NCBI GenBank assembly: GCA_004431415.1
Contig: QPMI01000395.1
Coordinates: 62,001-126,000, forward strand
Origin: Cyanophora paradoxa
Taxonomy: Eukaryota; Glaucocystophyceae; Cyanophorales; Cyanophoraceae
DNA length: 64,000 nt
Direction: 5' to 3'
Both the position numbers and the translations under genes were made by a program. The notes under the pieces were generated by a model, which saw only the letters and a list, made by a program, of their open reading frames with translations, was not told the origin of the DNA and searched no databases. Below are positions 1 to 11,363 of this stretch, piece after piece. Numbering within the stretch: position 1 is the stretch's first letter; every line of letters begins with the position of its first letter.

Positions 1-5
1 TATAG

Positions 6-2031
6 CTAAGAGGAGGGGTACTCCTCCACGATGCGGGCCGAGGGGAGGGTGCGGGCCACCAGCAGGCTCGTGTTCTTGTTCATCGCGGCCCTGAACTGGG
101 CGTCCCACAGGGGCGCCCTGATATGGACCTGCGGCGAGTCTAATCAGACTAGTTCGGATGGCTGAGCTTAGATTATTAAGCTTTTCATTAGCCGGGCGGA
201 CCTCGAGCTGGCCGGCGGGGCAGCCGGCGAAGGCGGCGAGCCCCTCCAGCAGCCCGCCTCCGGTGATGGCCTCTTGGCCGGCGAAGACCCGGAGGGCGAG
301 GCGGCGGGGCGGGGCGGCCGCCAGCGCCGCCGCGGCCGCCGCGGCCCAGGCCTTATCCGGGTACACCTCCATGGTGAGGTGGAGCCGCCCTTGGGCGAAG
401 CGCGCCAGCCGCCTCAGCCCCTCGAGCGCCGCCGGCGTCATCTTCGAGTCTGCCGTGCGGGTCAGAGGAGCAAGCAGGCAAGCGGGAGGGGGCGCGGCGC
501 GGCGAGCCGGGCCAAGCCAAGCCAAGCCGAGCCGAGCCTAGGCGAGGCGAGGCGAGGCGAGGCCATCGACTAGAAGTTCGGGATCGACGAAAAGTTCGGG
601 ATCGAAGAAAGATATCGGGGAGGGGCGGGGCGGGGCGGGGCGCACCCAGCGCGAGCTCGACGTTCCTTAGGGACATCGAGAGCCCGACGGGGTCCGCGAG
701 GTTCGGGATCGACCAAAAGTTCGGGATCGAAGAAAGGCGCACCGGAGGGACATCGAGAGCCCGACGGGGCCCGCGAGGCCCCGCAGGAAGACGGCGAGCG
801 CGTCGCCCTCGTGGCAGGCGCGCAGCTCCCCGAGGGTCCGGAGGGCGCGGCAGGCCGCCAGCGCGGCCAGGTCGGTAGGCTCCACCTCGGGGTACACCTG
901 CAGGGGGGGAGGAGGCCGGGGTAAGAGGTTCCTTCGGGCCGAGTGCGGGGACGGGGGGGCGGGCTCACGCCGAGGGGGCCGCGGAGGGTCTCGAGGGCGG
1001 CGAGGCGAGGGAGGGCCTGAAAAGCCTCGGGAGAGAGCTCGAACTCGCCCCTCGGCGCCCCGCCCTCCGCGAAGCCCAGCACGACCCTGCGCCCCCTGCG
1101 CTCGGCCGGGCGGGCGGGCGGGCGGGCGGAGGGGTACGCGCACTCTTTGACGGAGCGGGCGGCGGGGCCGGAGGCGAGGCCCTCGAGGAGGGGCCCGGCG
1201 TCGCCCCCGTCCTCGACGACCTTCGCCGTGAGGTGCTCGAGGGCTGGGAAAGCCCCGGCCCCGGAGGCCACCTCGTAGAGGTCCTCGCAGCAGACCTCCA
1301 GCTGCGCCCCGGCCCGCTGAGCCGAAGCCTGCAGCGGCAGCGAAGGGCGGGGGGGCGGACCCGCTTGAGGCGCGGGAGGCACAGGGCGAGCGCGTCGGCG
1401 GCGGGCCGGTCTGCGGGGCGGCAGAGGACGTCCAGGGAGAGGCTCTCGAGGTTCGGGAAGAGCACGGGGCGCGGGAGCTGCCCGATCCCGAGGGCGACCT
1501 CGTGGTCCTCGTAGTCCCCGCCGCCGCGCCGGAGCGCGAGGCTGCGGAGCGCGGGGCGGGCGGCGGCGCCCGGCGGCGCGAGGGCGCAGAGCAGGTCGCC
1601 GAGGTTGGCGCCCGCGCCCGCGCCCGCGGCCGATGAGCTGGGGCATGCGACGTCCGCCTCGCCCAGGCCGCCGCCGCCGCCGCCGCCGCTCGCCGCCGCG
1701 ACCGCCGAGACGAGCGAGAGCGTAGCCCGCCAGTCCCCGCCGCCACCACGCGCAGCGACGCGCCGGGGGCGACGCGGATCCACCGCCGGCCGCGGCCCGC
1801 GCCCGCGCCCGCTGCCGGATCGTCCACGGGCTCCTGGCCTCCGGCGCCAACCAGCTGGCCCGCGAACACGGCCGCGCTCGCTCGCTCGTCTGCGACGACG
1901 TCCAGCCGGCGCCAGAGCACCGCCCCCGCGGCGGCGCGCCAGCGGCGGGAGACCGCGCGGGCGATGGCGGCGCCCCGCAAGCCCAGGCGCTCGAGGATGT
2001 CCGCGATGACATCGACCGCAAGTCCGTCCAC
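6..2031 (-). CDS. F-box protein with LRR-like repeats, multi-exon
   Basis: The protein starts with an F-box of about 45 residues (VDVIADILERLGL, then VSRRWR and VLWRRLDV), which in this family binds SKP1 in an SCF ubiquitin ligase. Leucine-rich segments follow (FPNLESLSLDVL, LPRLKRLEV, FPALEHL, LAALETLRG), probably substrate-binding repeats. Introns that keep the frame are visible: one of 71 nt (968-898, GTGAGCC to CTGCAG), one near 1,370-1,310 (donor after LPRLKR, acceptor before LEVCCEDL) and one of 73 nt (201-129). The last exon, 128-6, ends IVEEYPSS and stop. Between about 750 and 450 the splicing is unclear and the DNA contains a local duplication. Near 1,730 one extra G would join the F-box frame to the LRR frame, so a homopolymer error is likely. 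The target protein cannot be inferred. Confidence 0.7.
500..800. repeat. Local duplications and GGCGA/GCCGA microsatellite inside the F-box gene
   Basis: Positions 511-562 are a run of GCCAA/GCCGA then GGCGA pentamers. A block containing GACATCGAGAGCCCGACGGG occurs at about 672 and again at about 748. The word GTTCGGGATCGA recurs at about 576, 594, 700 and 718. The segment probably lies in an intron and is why the exon boundary here cannot be fixed. Confidence 0.7.
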
Positions 2032-3048
2032 ATCGAACGGCGCCGGCGCTTCGGCTGTGCCTGGCTCGCCCGCGCGGCCGGTCAGAATGCCGCGCGCTCA
2101 CTGGTCCTTTGGGCTCGCGGCGAAGTTCGCGCACCTGAGGTCTCCATTTAGCGCTGTGCGTCCCGCCGGCTATGCAGCGAGCGCGGCGCCCTCGAAGTGG
2201 TGAGCTTGCTGCGAACGAAGTCCGCTTTGGCACCCCCTCCCCCCGGAGTTGGGCGCCTGCAGCTGGCGCCGCCCCTTTTAGGCGCCTGCAGCTGGCTCAC
2301 CTTCCCGCCAGGCCGGATAGCTATAGGGGCGCTGCGACGGCCCTGGTCCGACGGTACCCAGATATCGATATCATGCCGGCGCGCCGCGGCTTCAACCTTC
2401 CTCCGGATATCGATCCAGATCCAGGCGTACGCGTGGGATCCTCGAAGGGCGTAAAGGCGGCGAGCCTACGTCTCCGGCTCCTCGCCCGCCTTCGATCCGG
2501 GTTCAACTTGGCAACAAGCTCAAGCCTTCATTATTACTAATTATATAAGTCAATATTCGCCCCCGGGCCCGGCCCCCGCCGCTGGGCCTAGGCCTGCAGC
2601 TGGCCGCCCGGCGGCCGCGGCGCAGCTTCCGTAGTTCACCCCCCTCTAGATCTCTCGGAACAGCTTCTCCGAGGCTCGTATGAGGCATGAGCTCGAGGCA
2701 TGAGCCCAAATGCAAAGGCTGCGATATCGATAGCAAGCCCCTTCATGATCATGCCGCCTGCGAAATTAAATCTGAAAAATTATTAGCGAAGACACTTGTT
2801 CGCGAAAATCAGTGAGAAGATCGAAGATCGAGATGTAGACTCGCTGCGTTATATTTATAGCCGCTAATATATAAGCCGCGCGCCCCTCGGCACTTGCAAT
2901 TGCGAATCCATATCCGCCGCCCGCCGCCCCATCACGAGCTTGAGAGGAGCATTGTCAGCTCTCTGTATTGCGGTCGTATGTACAGATTAAGAAAGGCAAT
3001 CGATCGCTAACCTCGAATTTAGATCTTGAGCACTGAAATTCAAAGCAC
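2032..3048. other. Intergenic region; promoter side of the F-box gene
   Basis: No convincing coding sequence. The word GGCGCCTGCAGCTGGC occurs twice at about 2,256-2,296. The segment after 2,740 is AT-richer than its surroundings. It should contain the promoter of the F-box gene at its left end and the 3' end of the next minus-strand gene at its right end. No TATA box or other element can be assigned with confidence. Confidence 0.5.
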
Positions 3049-3648
3049 CTACTTTCCTGCACTCTGATCGCTGCAGCTGGCCTTGCTAGCGCTGTTCTTC
3101 CTGCGCTTGGTCGGTTTCTCTTGCTGCCCTTGCCGCTCCATCATCTCGTCCCACCGCCCGCTGTCTCTGAACTCCCGCCGCAGCTCGCAGGGCAGGCTGT
3201 GGTACAAATCCTCCTCCTCCGCATCCGATGGCATGTCGTCCAGCTCGCCGCTAGAGGCGAGCTCGAATCGCGACTTGGCGTCCAGGGAATAGAAGAAGTC
3301 CCATTTGCTGATCTTGCGTGACGTCTTCGTTGTGGACTTGGGCGGCGGCGCTCCAGCTGCGACAGCGGCCGCAGAATCTGCAGCTGGGTTGAGAGGGCGC
3401 CGCGCGCGCTGATAATGACGTCGACTTGATTTCGCGCGGCGACCGCGGCACCGATTAGCGCAAGCGCTTTTATTAGCGCACCGGCGCCGCTTTCGCTGTC
3501 GCGAGTGGATGCCGTGCGCGTGGTCTTGATCGCGCCCGCCCCCGGCGCTGCGCGGCACGTAAATGCGAGCATTTGATATTAATGCAGATGCGCGCCGCGC
3601 CGACTCGCCTGACTCGCGATTGCCTACTTCCGCGCCACGCTTGTCCAT
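3049..3648 (-). CDS. Unrecognised hydrophilic protein, possibly spliced
   Basis: An open frame of 199 codons. The C-terminal 85 residues look like real protein: a WDFFYSLDAKSRFEL segment, an acidic SDAEEEDLYHSLP segment, an amphipathic REFRDSGRWDEMMERQ stretch and a lysine/serine-rich tail (KPTKRRKNSASK). The N-terminal half is arginine/alanine-rich low complexity and may include an intron or a false start. No family was recognised. The basic tail could be a nuclear localisation signal (inference). The gene lies just left of the first transposon. Confidence 0.4.
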   Translation of the reverse strand: MDKRGAEVGNRESGESARRASALISNARIYVPRSAGGGRDQDHAHGIHSRQRKRRRCANKSACANRCRGRRAKSSRRHYQRARRPLNPAADSAAAVAAGAPPPKSTTKTSRKISKWDFFYSLDAKSRFELASSGELDDMPSDAEEEDLYHSLPCELRREFRDSGRWDEMMERQGQQEKPTKRRKNSASKASCSDQSAGK

Positions 3649-4739
3649 TGCTTCCAGTGCTAGCTATAGCCTACAGCTCGAGCTCGCAAGGTTTTATTGC
3701 AGGGCTGATCGAAACTGGGACGATCGATATCGAGCTCCACAGCTCGCGAAAAAAAGTCGGTCCCCGCAATTCGACTTGGCTGGGACTCGACTTGGGACTC
3801 GAATAATTCTGGCCTACAAAAGTTAAAACACCCGGGGTAGACGTACGCGACTCGGCGAAGCGCGCGACCAGCACGCACCGCAGCTTCCGCACGCAGCAGA
3901 GAGCGCCGCAGCTAGCCTCCAGGTTGCATATGGAGCAGGAACGGACGCCTTCGGGCGCCGCCGCGACGAAAACTAGCCCTGCGATCGCCTTCAAGGAAAG
4001 CGTGCGCGAAAACCAGCCCTACGATTCTCAAAGTGCTCCCTATAAAGTTTAGATAGCCAAGCGCTCTAGCTCTGTGCTTGATGGCAGCCTTCGCTCCGTC
4101 AGCTGCGCGAAATGGCCGTCGCGTTTGTGCAGGGCCCCCCATCTGAGAAGGTTCCGGGCTCGAACGCGGGCGACCTCCAGTAGCTCCAGTTCGTCTCAGA
4201 GGAAGCTTACAGTGCGCCAGGTGTGATCTTTCTTGCATCTGGGCTCGCCCCGACCCGCGCGCGCTGACTACAGCCGCAGCCCGCGGCCCGACGAGAGCCG
4301 GTTCGCCAAGATGGCGCAGGATCGCTCATAGCTAAGCTATACATCACGAATAGGTGCGTGGCGAAGCGCCGCGCTGCCGCGCCCGCGAGCTCCGCGTTCG
4401 CACACTCCGCGCCGGCGCCCTAGGCCTGATCGGATCCGCCGGCGCCTGTCGCAGGCACCGAGCGCCGTGGAGGCATGCTTCTTTCGCTCAGACCCGCTTC
4501 GTGTCCCACCGCGCCCAGGCAGACGCGCGCTCGTGTGCAATCAAGCTTAAGCATATCATGCGGCCGCGGTTCCAGATGGCATGGCTGCAACGGCGGGGCG
4601 ATGCGGGTTGAGACGTCTAGGGCCATGAGGCACATCTAGAGCACGCGCAGAGCGCGCGTACGGGCGGCGGCACGCACCCCCGCCGCCAGCGGCACCTGCT
4701 CCAGTGGGTGGGTGGCACCTGGGAGATTTGATTTCGCTG

Positions 4740-5215
4740 CTTACTTCGAGGGCCGCCGGGCCGCCGCTAACGCAGATCGATGCACACCTCAAAAGAGCAT
4801 GCCAGTGTGCAGTTGAAGCGCGGCCCCCGGGGGTGCATCCACAGCGAAGATCGCCTGCTCCTTCAGAAGGCTTGGGGTGGGGGCACCTGCAGCTGCGCGA
4901 TCTAATTTCGCTCTAGACCGCGAGGGTTCGCTGGACCACCGCTAACGCAGATCGATGCACATCTTGAAAGAGCATGTGCGGTTGAAGCGCGGCTCCGGCG
5001 CGTGCATCTGCAGCGGGAATCGCCTGCTCCTCCAGAAGGCGTGATCATGATCATGAGGGGGGGGGCCTTTGCGATCTAATTTCGCTCCCGGCCGCGGGGG
5101 TTCGCTTGGCCACCGCTAACGCAGATCGATGCGAGCCTTGATAGAGCGTGTGCTGATGCATCGCGGCCCCCGGCGGTGCATCCTCAGCGGAGATCGCCTG
5201 CTCACAGTCAGTGAG
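4740..5215. repeat. Three tandem ~180-bp subrepeats in transposon copy 1
   Basis: Each subrepeat carries CGCTAACGCAGATCGATGC, then a GCGCGG.../TGCATC segment, then GAATCGCCTGCTC or GATCGCCTGCTC and an AGAAGGC or CACAGTC end. The three starts are at about 4,757, 4,935 and 5,113. Such arrays near an end are typical of transposase-binding regions in CACTA-type elements (inference). Confidence 0.7.
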
Positions 5216-5831
5216 CTAGTGAGTTCCTGGGCGACTGGCTGGCCTCAGCTGGCCGCTCTTCAAGCCAGAATCATTATCACATGTATTTATGTCACTACAC
5301 CAAGATCCAGGGTGATCCGAAGTGTTTTTGGGCCGGACCGATGTTTTGAACTTTACTCGTAGGACCCTCTCTGGAACTTTTCAGTTTTCAAGTTTCAAGA
5401 TGCCTCCCCGACCTGCTCATGATGCCTTATTGAAGCATCGACTCACTCAGTAGCGGCGATTTCACGCCCCGGGGTTTTCGAGGGTGCTGAAGACGGTGGT
5501 GGTGGTACCGAAGGCCGCCGATTAAAGCCTGGACCGGCATTCAAGATCCGCTGCAATCTGCGGCCCCACCTGGCCCCAGGACGATTCTCGCCCGCCCGGT
5601 CGCATCTAGCGCCTGGGACGCGAGATATACATCATTTAGATGCATTAACAGCTTCATACATGCTTAACAAAGCGCTCGCCGGCCCAGACGGCGCAGGCGG
5701 GGCGCCGGCGGGTTTCTCGAGAATTACGAACTCACTATCAAGATCTCAGAACGCTGGCGAGCTACTGGCGCTCTACCGTCGGAGCGTTGAACAGAGAGAG
5801 CAGGCGGGACGGAGAGGCCCTGAGAAGAAGG

Positions 5832-6958
5832 CGCCCCGGCGCCGCCCGCGGCCCTGCTCGCGCCCCGAGACCCGCCGCCGCGCGTCGGCCTGGTCTCCGC
5901 CGCCCGCCGGGCCCGCCCCGCCGCCCCGAAGCCGCAGGCCTGCGCCCCGTCGTCCGCAGCGCCCCGGCGTCGCCCGCGGCCCCTGCTCGCGCACCGAGAC
6001 CCGCCGCCGCGCGTCGGCCTGGCCTCCGCCGCCCGCCGTGGCCCGCCCGCCGCTCCCGAAGCCGCAGGCCTGTGCCCCGGCGTCAGCTGCGCCCCGGCGT
6101 CGCCCGCGGCCCCTGCTCGCGCACCGAGACCCGCCGCCGCGCGTCGGCCTGGCCTCCGCCGCCCGCCGTGGCCCGCCCCGCCGCCCCCGAAGCCGCAGGC
6201 CTGCGCCCCGTCGTCCGCAGCGCCCCGGCGTCGCCCGCGGCCCTGCTCGCGCACCGAGACCCGCCGCCGCGCGTCGGCCTGGCCTCCGCCGCCCGCCAGG
6301 GTCCGCCCCGCCGCCCCGAAGCCGCAGGCCTGCGCCCCGTCGTCCGCAGCGCCCCGGCGTCGCCCGCGGCCCCTGCTCGCGCACCGAGACCCGCCGCCGC
6401 GCGTCGGCCTGGCCTCCGCCGCCCGCCAGGGCCCGCCCGCCGCCCCGAAGCCGCAGGCCTGCGCCCCGTCGTCAGCTGCGCCCGGCGCCGCCCGCGGCCC
6501 TGCTCGCGCACCGAGACCCGCTGCCGCGCGTCGGCCTGGCCTCCGCCGCCCGCCAGGGCCCGCCCCGCCGCCCCGAAGCCGCAGGCCTGCGCCCCGTCGT
6601 CCGCAGCGCCCCGGCGTCGCCCGCGGCCCCTGCTCGCGCACCGAGACCCGCCGCCGCGCGTCGGCCTGGCCTCCGCCGCCCGCCGTGGCCCGCCCGCCGC
6701 TCCCGAAGCCGCAGGCCTGTGCCCCGGCGTCAGCTGCGCCCCGGCGTCGCCCGCGGCCCCTGCTCGCGCACCGAGACCCGCCGCCGCGCGTCGGCCTGGC
6801 CTCCGCCGCCCGCCAGGGCTCGTCCCGTCGCGCCCGAAGCCGCAGGCCTGCGCACAGTCGTCCGCAGCGCCCCGGCGTTGCCCGCGTCCGTCGCGCCCTG
6901 CTCGAGCACCGAGACACGCCGCCACGCGTCGGCCCGGCTCGGACGCGCGGACCGCAGA
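5832..6958. repeat. 130-bp GC-rich minisatellite, about 9 units
   Basis: The landmark CGCGTCGGCC occurs at about 5,881, 6,010, 6,140, 6,270, 6,400, 6,527, 6,657, 6,787 and 6,925, a period of 127-138 bp. Because 130 is not a multiple of three, long open frames cross it on both strands and repeat the same arginine/proline/alanine peptides in rotating frames. I treat these as non-coding. The last unit is diverged. Confidence 0.9.
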
Positions 6959-7529
6959 TCTAGAGCCGCATGGTGGCTACTACAGGTGCAGTAGCTACTA
7001 CAGGTGCATGCAGTGGCTACTACGGGAGTGTCAGCCTGCGTGTTTGTCAGCGACAGGGGCGCAACGGGCCCGGGCGCAGGGCGTTATCCGGGACCGCACC
7101 ACGCACTTCGCACCAAGAGCGCACCACGAGCCGTAGCTGATCATGAGTGCGTCGTGCTCGCTGCAGCTGCGGGCGTCGTGCGTCGGCCGCTCTGCGGCAG
7201 AACGAAGGCTAGGCCACAGTACGCCCGGACGCATCCAAACTATACTGCCTGGCTGTCTTCGATCCTCGGGCCTACGCAATGCTGATGTGGGCGCTGGTGT
7301 CAAGAGGCGTGCTGTGTGTTGAACTTCTCCTCTGTGCCAGCGACCGGCATTTCTCCTCGATCTCGTTAAAACTACTGATAGAAAGAAATAAGCTCTATAA
7401 GAATGCATATATATGCCATATATATGAAAAGGTTTAATTGACTGGCGTAGGGATTTTCCAAGTCGACTTGCCCCCCCCCCCTGTCATACAAACCGAGTTG
7501 TGGGGACCGACTTTTTTTCGCGAGCTGTG

Positions 7530-7622
7530 CTCTTCCCTCCCAGTCTCTAATTATAATTTATAACGTCCTGGCTTCTCTCCCCCCGTTTCCCTCCGGATCA
7601 CTCGGACCGAGGCTCGAGTCTC
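7530..7622. other. 93-bp spacer between the two transposon copies
   Basis: A pyrimidine-rich spacer (CTCTTCCCTCCC at the left) separates the right inverted repeat of copy 1 from the left inverted repeat of copy 2. It matches nothing else that I can see in the window. Confidence 0.6.
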
Positions 7623-8624
7623 CACAGCTCGCGAAAAAAAGTCGGTCCCCGCAATTCGACTTGGCTGGGACTCGACTTGGGACTCGAATAATTCTGGCCT
7701 ACAAAAGTTAAAACACCCGGGGTAGACGTACGCGACTCGGCGAAGCGCGCGACCAGCACGCACCGCAGCTTCCGCACGCAGCAGAGAGCGCCGCAGCTAG
7801 CCTCCAGGTTGCATATGGAGCAGGAACGGACGCCTTCGGGCGCCGCCGCGACGAAAACTAGCCCTGCGATCGCCTTCAAGGAAAGCGTGCGCGAAAACCA
7901 GCCCTACGATTCTCAAAGTGCTCCCTATAAAGTTTAGATAGCCAAGCGCTCTAGCTCTGTGCTTGATGGCAGCCTTCGCTCCGTCAGCTGCGCGAAATGG
8001 CCGTCGCGTTTGTGCAGGGCCCCCCATCTGAGAAGGTTCCGGGCTCGAACGCGGGCGACCTCCAGTAGCTCCAGTTCGTCTCAGAGGAAGCTTACAGTGC
8101 GCCAGGTGTGATCTTTCTTGCATCTGGGCTCGCCCCCGACCCGCGCGCGCTGACTACAGCCGCAGCCCGCGGCCCGACGAGAGCCGGTTCGCCAAGATGG
8201 CGCAGGATCGCTCATAGCTAAGCTATACATCACGAATAGGTGCGTGGCGAAGCGCCGCGCTGCCGCGCCCGCGAGCTCCGCGTTCGCACACTCCGCGCCG
8301 GCGCCCTAGGCCTGATCGGATCCGCCGGCGCCTGTCGCAGGCACCGAGCGCCGTGGAGGCATGCTTCTTTCGCTCAGACCCGCTTCGTGTCCCACCGCGC
8401 CCAGGCAGACGCGCGCTCGTGTGCAATCAAGCTTAAGCATATCATGCGGCCGCGGTTCCAGATGGCATGGCTGCAACGGCGGGGCGATGCGGGTTGAGAC
8501 GTCTAGGGCCATGAGGCACATCTAGAGCACGCGCAGAGCGCGCGTACGGGCGGCGGCACGCACCCCCGCCGCCAGCGGCACCTGCTCCTGGGTGGGTGGC
8601 ACCTGGGAGATTTGATTTCGCTGC

Positions 8625-9100
8625 TTACTTCGAGGGCCGCCGGGCCGCCGCTAACGCAGATCGATGCACACCTCAAAAGAGCATGCCAGTGTGCAGTTGA
8701 AGCGCGGCCCCCGGGGGTGCATCCACAGCGAAGATCGCCTGCTCCTTCAGAAGGCTTGGGGTGGGGGCACCTGCAGCTGCGCGATCTAATTTCGCTCTAG
8801 ACCGCGAGGGTTCGCTGGACCACCGCTAACGCAGATCGATGCACATCTTGAAAGAGCATGTGCGGTTGAAGCGCGGCTCCGGCGCGTGCATCTGCAGCGG
8901 GAATCGCCTGCTCCTCCAGAAGGCGTGATCATGATCATGAGGGGGGGGGCCTTTGCGATCTAATTTCGCTCCCGGCCGCGGGGGTTCGCTTGGCCACCGC
9001 TAACGCAGATCGATGCGAGCCTTGATAGAGCGTGTGCTGATGCATCGCGGCCCCCGGCGGTGCATCCTCAGCGGAGATCGCCTGCTCACAGTCAGTGAGC
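8625..9100. repeat. Three ~180-bp subrepeats in transposon copy 2
   Basis: Same three-unit array as in copy 1, at the corresponding offset, with only one- or two-base length differences. Confidence 0.7.
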
Positions 9101-9715
9101 TAGTGAGTTCCTGGGCGACTGGCTGGCCTCAGCTGGCCGCTCTTCAAGCCAGAATCATTATCACATGTATTTATGTCACTACACCAAGATCCAGGGTGAT
9201 CCGAAGTGTTTTTGGGCCGGACCGATGTTTTGAACTTTACTCGTAGGACCCTCTCTGGAACTTTTCAGTTTTCAAGTTTCAAGATGCCTCCCCGACCTGC
9301 TCATGATGCCTTATTGAAGCATCGACTCACTCAGTAGCGGCGATTTCACGCCCCCGGGGGTTTTCGAGGGTGCTGAAGACGGTGGTGGTGGTACCGAAGG
9401 CCGCCGATTAAAGCCTGGACCGGCATTCAAGATCCGCTGCAATCTGCGGCCCCACCTGGCCCCAGGACGATTCTCGCCCGCCCGGTCGCATCTAGCGCCT
9501 GGGACGCGAGATATACATCATTTAGATGCATTAACAGCTTCAAACATGCTTAACAAAGCGCTCGCCGGCCCAGACGGCGCAGGCGGGGCGCCGGCGGGTT
9601 TCTCGAGAATTACGAACTCACTATCAAGATCTCAGAACGCTGGCGAGCTACTGGCGCTCTACCGTCGGAGCGTTGAACAGAGAGAGCAGGCGGGACGGAG
9701 AGGCCCTGAGAAGAA

Positions 9716-10592
9716 GGCGCCCGGCGCCGCCCGCGGCCCTGCTCGCGCCCCGAGACCCGCCGCCGCGCGTCGGCCTGGTCTCCGCCGCCCGCCGGGGCCC
9801 GCCCCGCCGCCCCGAAGCCGCAGGCCTGCGCCCCGTCGTCCGCAGCGCCCCGGCGTCGCCCGCGGCCCTGCTCGCGCACCGAGACCCGCCGCCGCGCGTC
9901 GGCCTGGCCTCCGCCGCCCGCCGTGGCCCGCCCCGCCGCTCCCGAAGCCGCAGGCCTGTGCCCCGGCGTCAGCTGCGCCCCGGCGTCGCCCGCGGCCCCT
10001 GCTCGCGCACCGAGACCCGCCGCCGCGCGTCGGCCTGGCCTCCGCCGCCCGCCAGGGCCCGCCCCGCCGCCCCGAAGCCGCAGGCCTGCGCCCCGTCGTC
10101 AGCTGCGCCCCGGCGCCGCCCGCGGCCCTGCTCGCGCACCGAGACCCGCTGCCGCGCGTCGGCCTGGCCTCCGCCGCCCGCCAGGGCCCGCCCCGCCGCC
10201 CCGAAGCCGCAGGCCTGCGCCCCGTCGTCCGCAGCGCCCCGGCGTCGCCCGCGGCCCCTGCTCGCGCACCGAGACCCGCCGCCGCGCGTCGGCCTGGCCT
10301 CCGCCGCCCGCCGTGGCCCGCCCCGCCGCTCCCGAAGCCGCAGGCCTGTGCCCCGGCGTCAGCTGCGCCCCGGCGTCGCCCGCGGCCCTGCTCGCGCACC
10401 GAGACCCGCCGCCGCGCGTCGGCCTGGCCTCCGCCGCCCGCCAGGGCTCGTCCCGTCGCGCCCGAAGCCGCAGGCCTGCGCACAGTCGTCCGCAGCGCCC
10501 CGGCGTTGCCCGCGTCCGTCGCGCCCTGCTCGAGCACCGAGACACGCCGCCACGCGTCGGCCCCGGCTCGGACGCGCGGACCGCAGATCTAG
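9716..10592. repeat. 130-bp minisatellite, about 7 units
   Basis: The same unit as at 5,832-6,958 but two units fewer, as expected for replication slippage or unequal exchange. The tandem units 2 and 3 start within the last units of this array, at the CTG at 10,424-10,426. Confidence 0.9.
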
Positions 10593-11158
10593 AGCCGCAT
10601 GGTGGCTACTACAGGTGCAGTAGCTACTACAGGTGCATGCAGTGGCTACTACGGGAGTGTCAGCCTGCGTGTTTGTCAGCGACAGGGGCGCAACGGGCCC
10701 GGGCGCAGGGCGTTATCCGGGACCGCACCACGCACTTCGCACCAAGAGCGCACCACGAGCCGTAGCTGATCATGAGTGCGTCGTGCTCGCTGCAGCTGCG
10801 GGCGTCGTGCGTCGGCCGCTCTGCGGCAGAACGAAGGCTAGGCCACAGTACGCCCGGACGCATCCAAACTATACTGCCTGGCTGTCTTCGATCCTCGGGC
10901 CTACGCAATGCTGATGTGGGCGCTGGTGTCAAGAGGCGTGCTGTGTGTTGAACTTCTCCTCTGTGCCAGCGACCGGCATTTCTCCTCGATCTCGTTAAAA
11001 CTACTGATAGAAAGAAATAAGCTCTATAAGAATGCATATATATGCCATATATATGAAAAGGTTTAATTGACTGGCGTAGGGATTTTCCAAGTCGACTTGC
11101 CCCCCCCCCCTGTCATACAAACCGAGTTGTGGGGACCGACTTTTTTTCGCGAGCTGTG

Positions 11159-11363
11159 TCTAGGTATACGTATGCGTAGATCGCACGGATCTATAGCTAG
11201 ATCTCTCCTCGATCGATATCGCACATCCTTTTCCTCTCTTTCATTTCCCCTCTCTCTGGATCTCTCAATTATCCGGTCAGGATTATCCGCGAGTTTCCTC
11301 CCTTCCCGAGTCCTCAAGCTTAGGCTCTCCGCGAATTCGAAACGTCGAAATCCGCTCGCAGCG
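11159..11363 (+). promoter_or_regulatory. Putative promoter/5' leader of PAO copy 1
   Basis: 205 bp between the transposon end and the chosen start codon. It contains GATC/CGATCG-rich sequence, a CT-rich tract (about 11,225-11,262) and the segment GGATTATCCGCGAG. From about 11,277 onward the leader also matches the region upstream of PAO3 (to about 63,832). No TATA box is assigned. Confidence 0.4.

Larger units (their letters stand above)
3738..7529. mobile_element. Non-autonomous DNA transposon copy 1, CACTA-like, with 3-bp target duplication
   Basis: The left end begins CACAGCTCGCG, A7, GTCGGTCCCC. The right end at 7,529 is its reverse complement over 28 identical bases, extending to about 36 bp with two mismatches. 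The trinucleotide CTC flanks both ends (3735-3737 and 7530-7532), a clean 3-bp target duplication. CACTA/CMC elements have short terminal inverted repeats beginning CAC and 3-bp duplications; this start is CACAG, so the assignment is tentative. The interior has three subterminal repeats of about 180 bp and a GC-rich minisatellite. No transposase domain is visible in any frame, so movement would need an enzyme supplied elsewhere. Confidence 0.8.
7623..11158. mobile_element. Non-autonomous DNA transposon copy 2, shorter minisatellite
   Basis: Nearly identical to copy 1, with a constant offset of about 3,885 bp up to the minisatellite and about 3,629 bp after it. It is therefore about 257 bp (two minisatellite units) shorter. 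The inverted repeats are intact. The flanks (CTC on the left, TCT on the right) do not form a clean duplication, so it may have been rearranged after insertion. Its right end lies 205 bp upstream of the PAO start codon. The left breakpoint of the large triplication lies inside its minisatellite. Confidence 0.8.

Noticed and set aside
158-573. Plus-strand open frames opposite the F-box gene
   Set aside because: Low complexity and antisense to a frame with F-box and LRR character plus matching splice sites.
5660-7136. Long R/P/A-rich open frames (up to about 450 codons) across the minisatellite on both strands
   Set aside because: They arise from a stop-free 130-bp GC-rich repeat. The same peptides appear in rotating frames and on both strands, and no domain is present.
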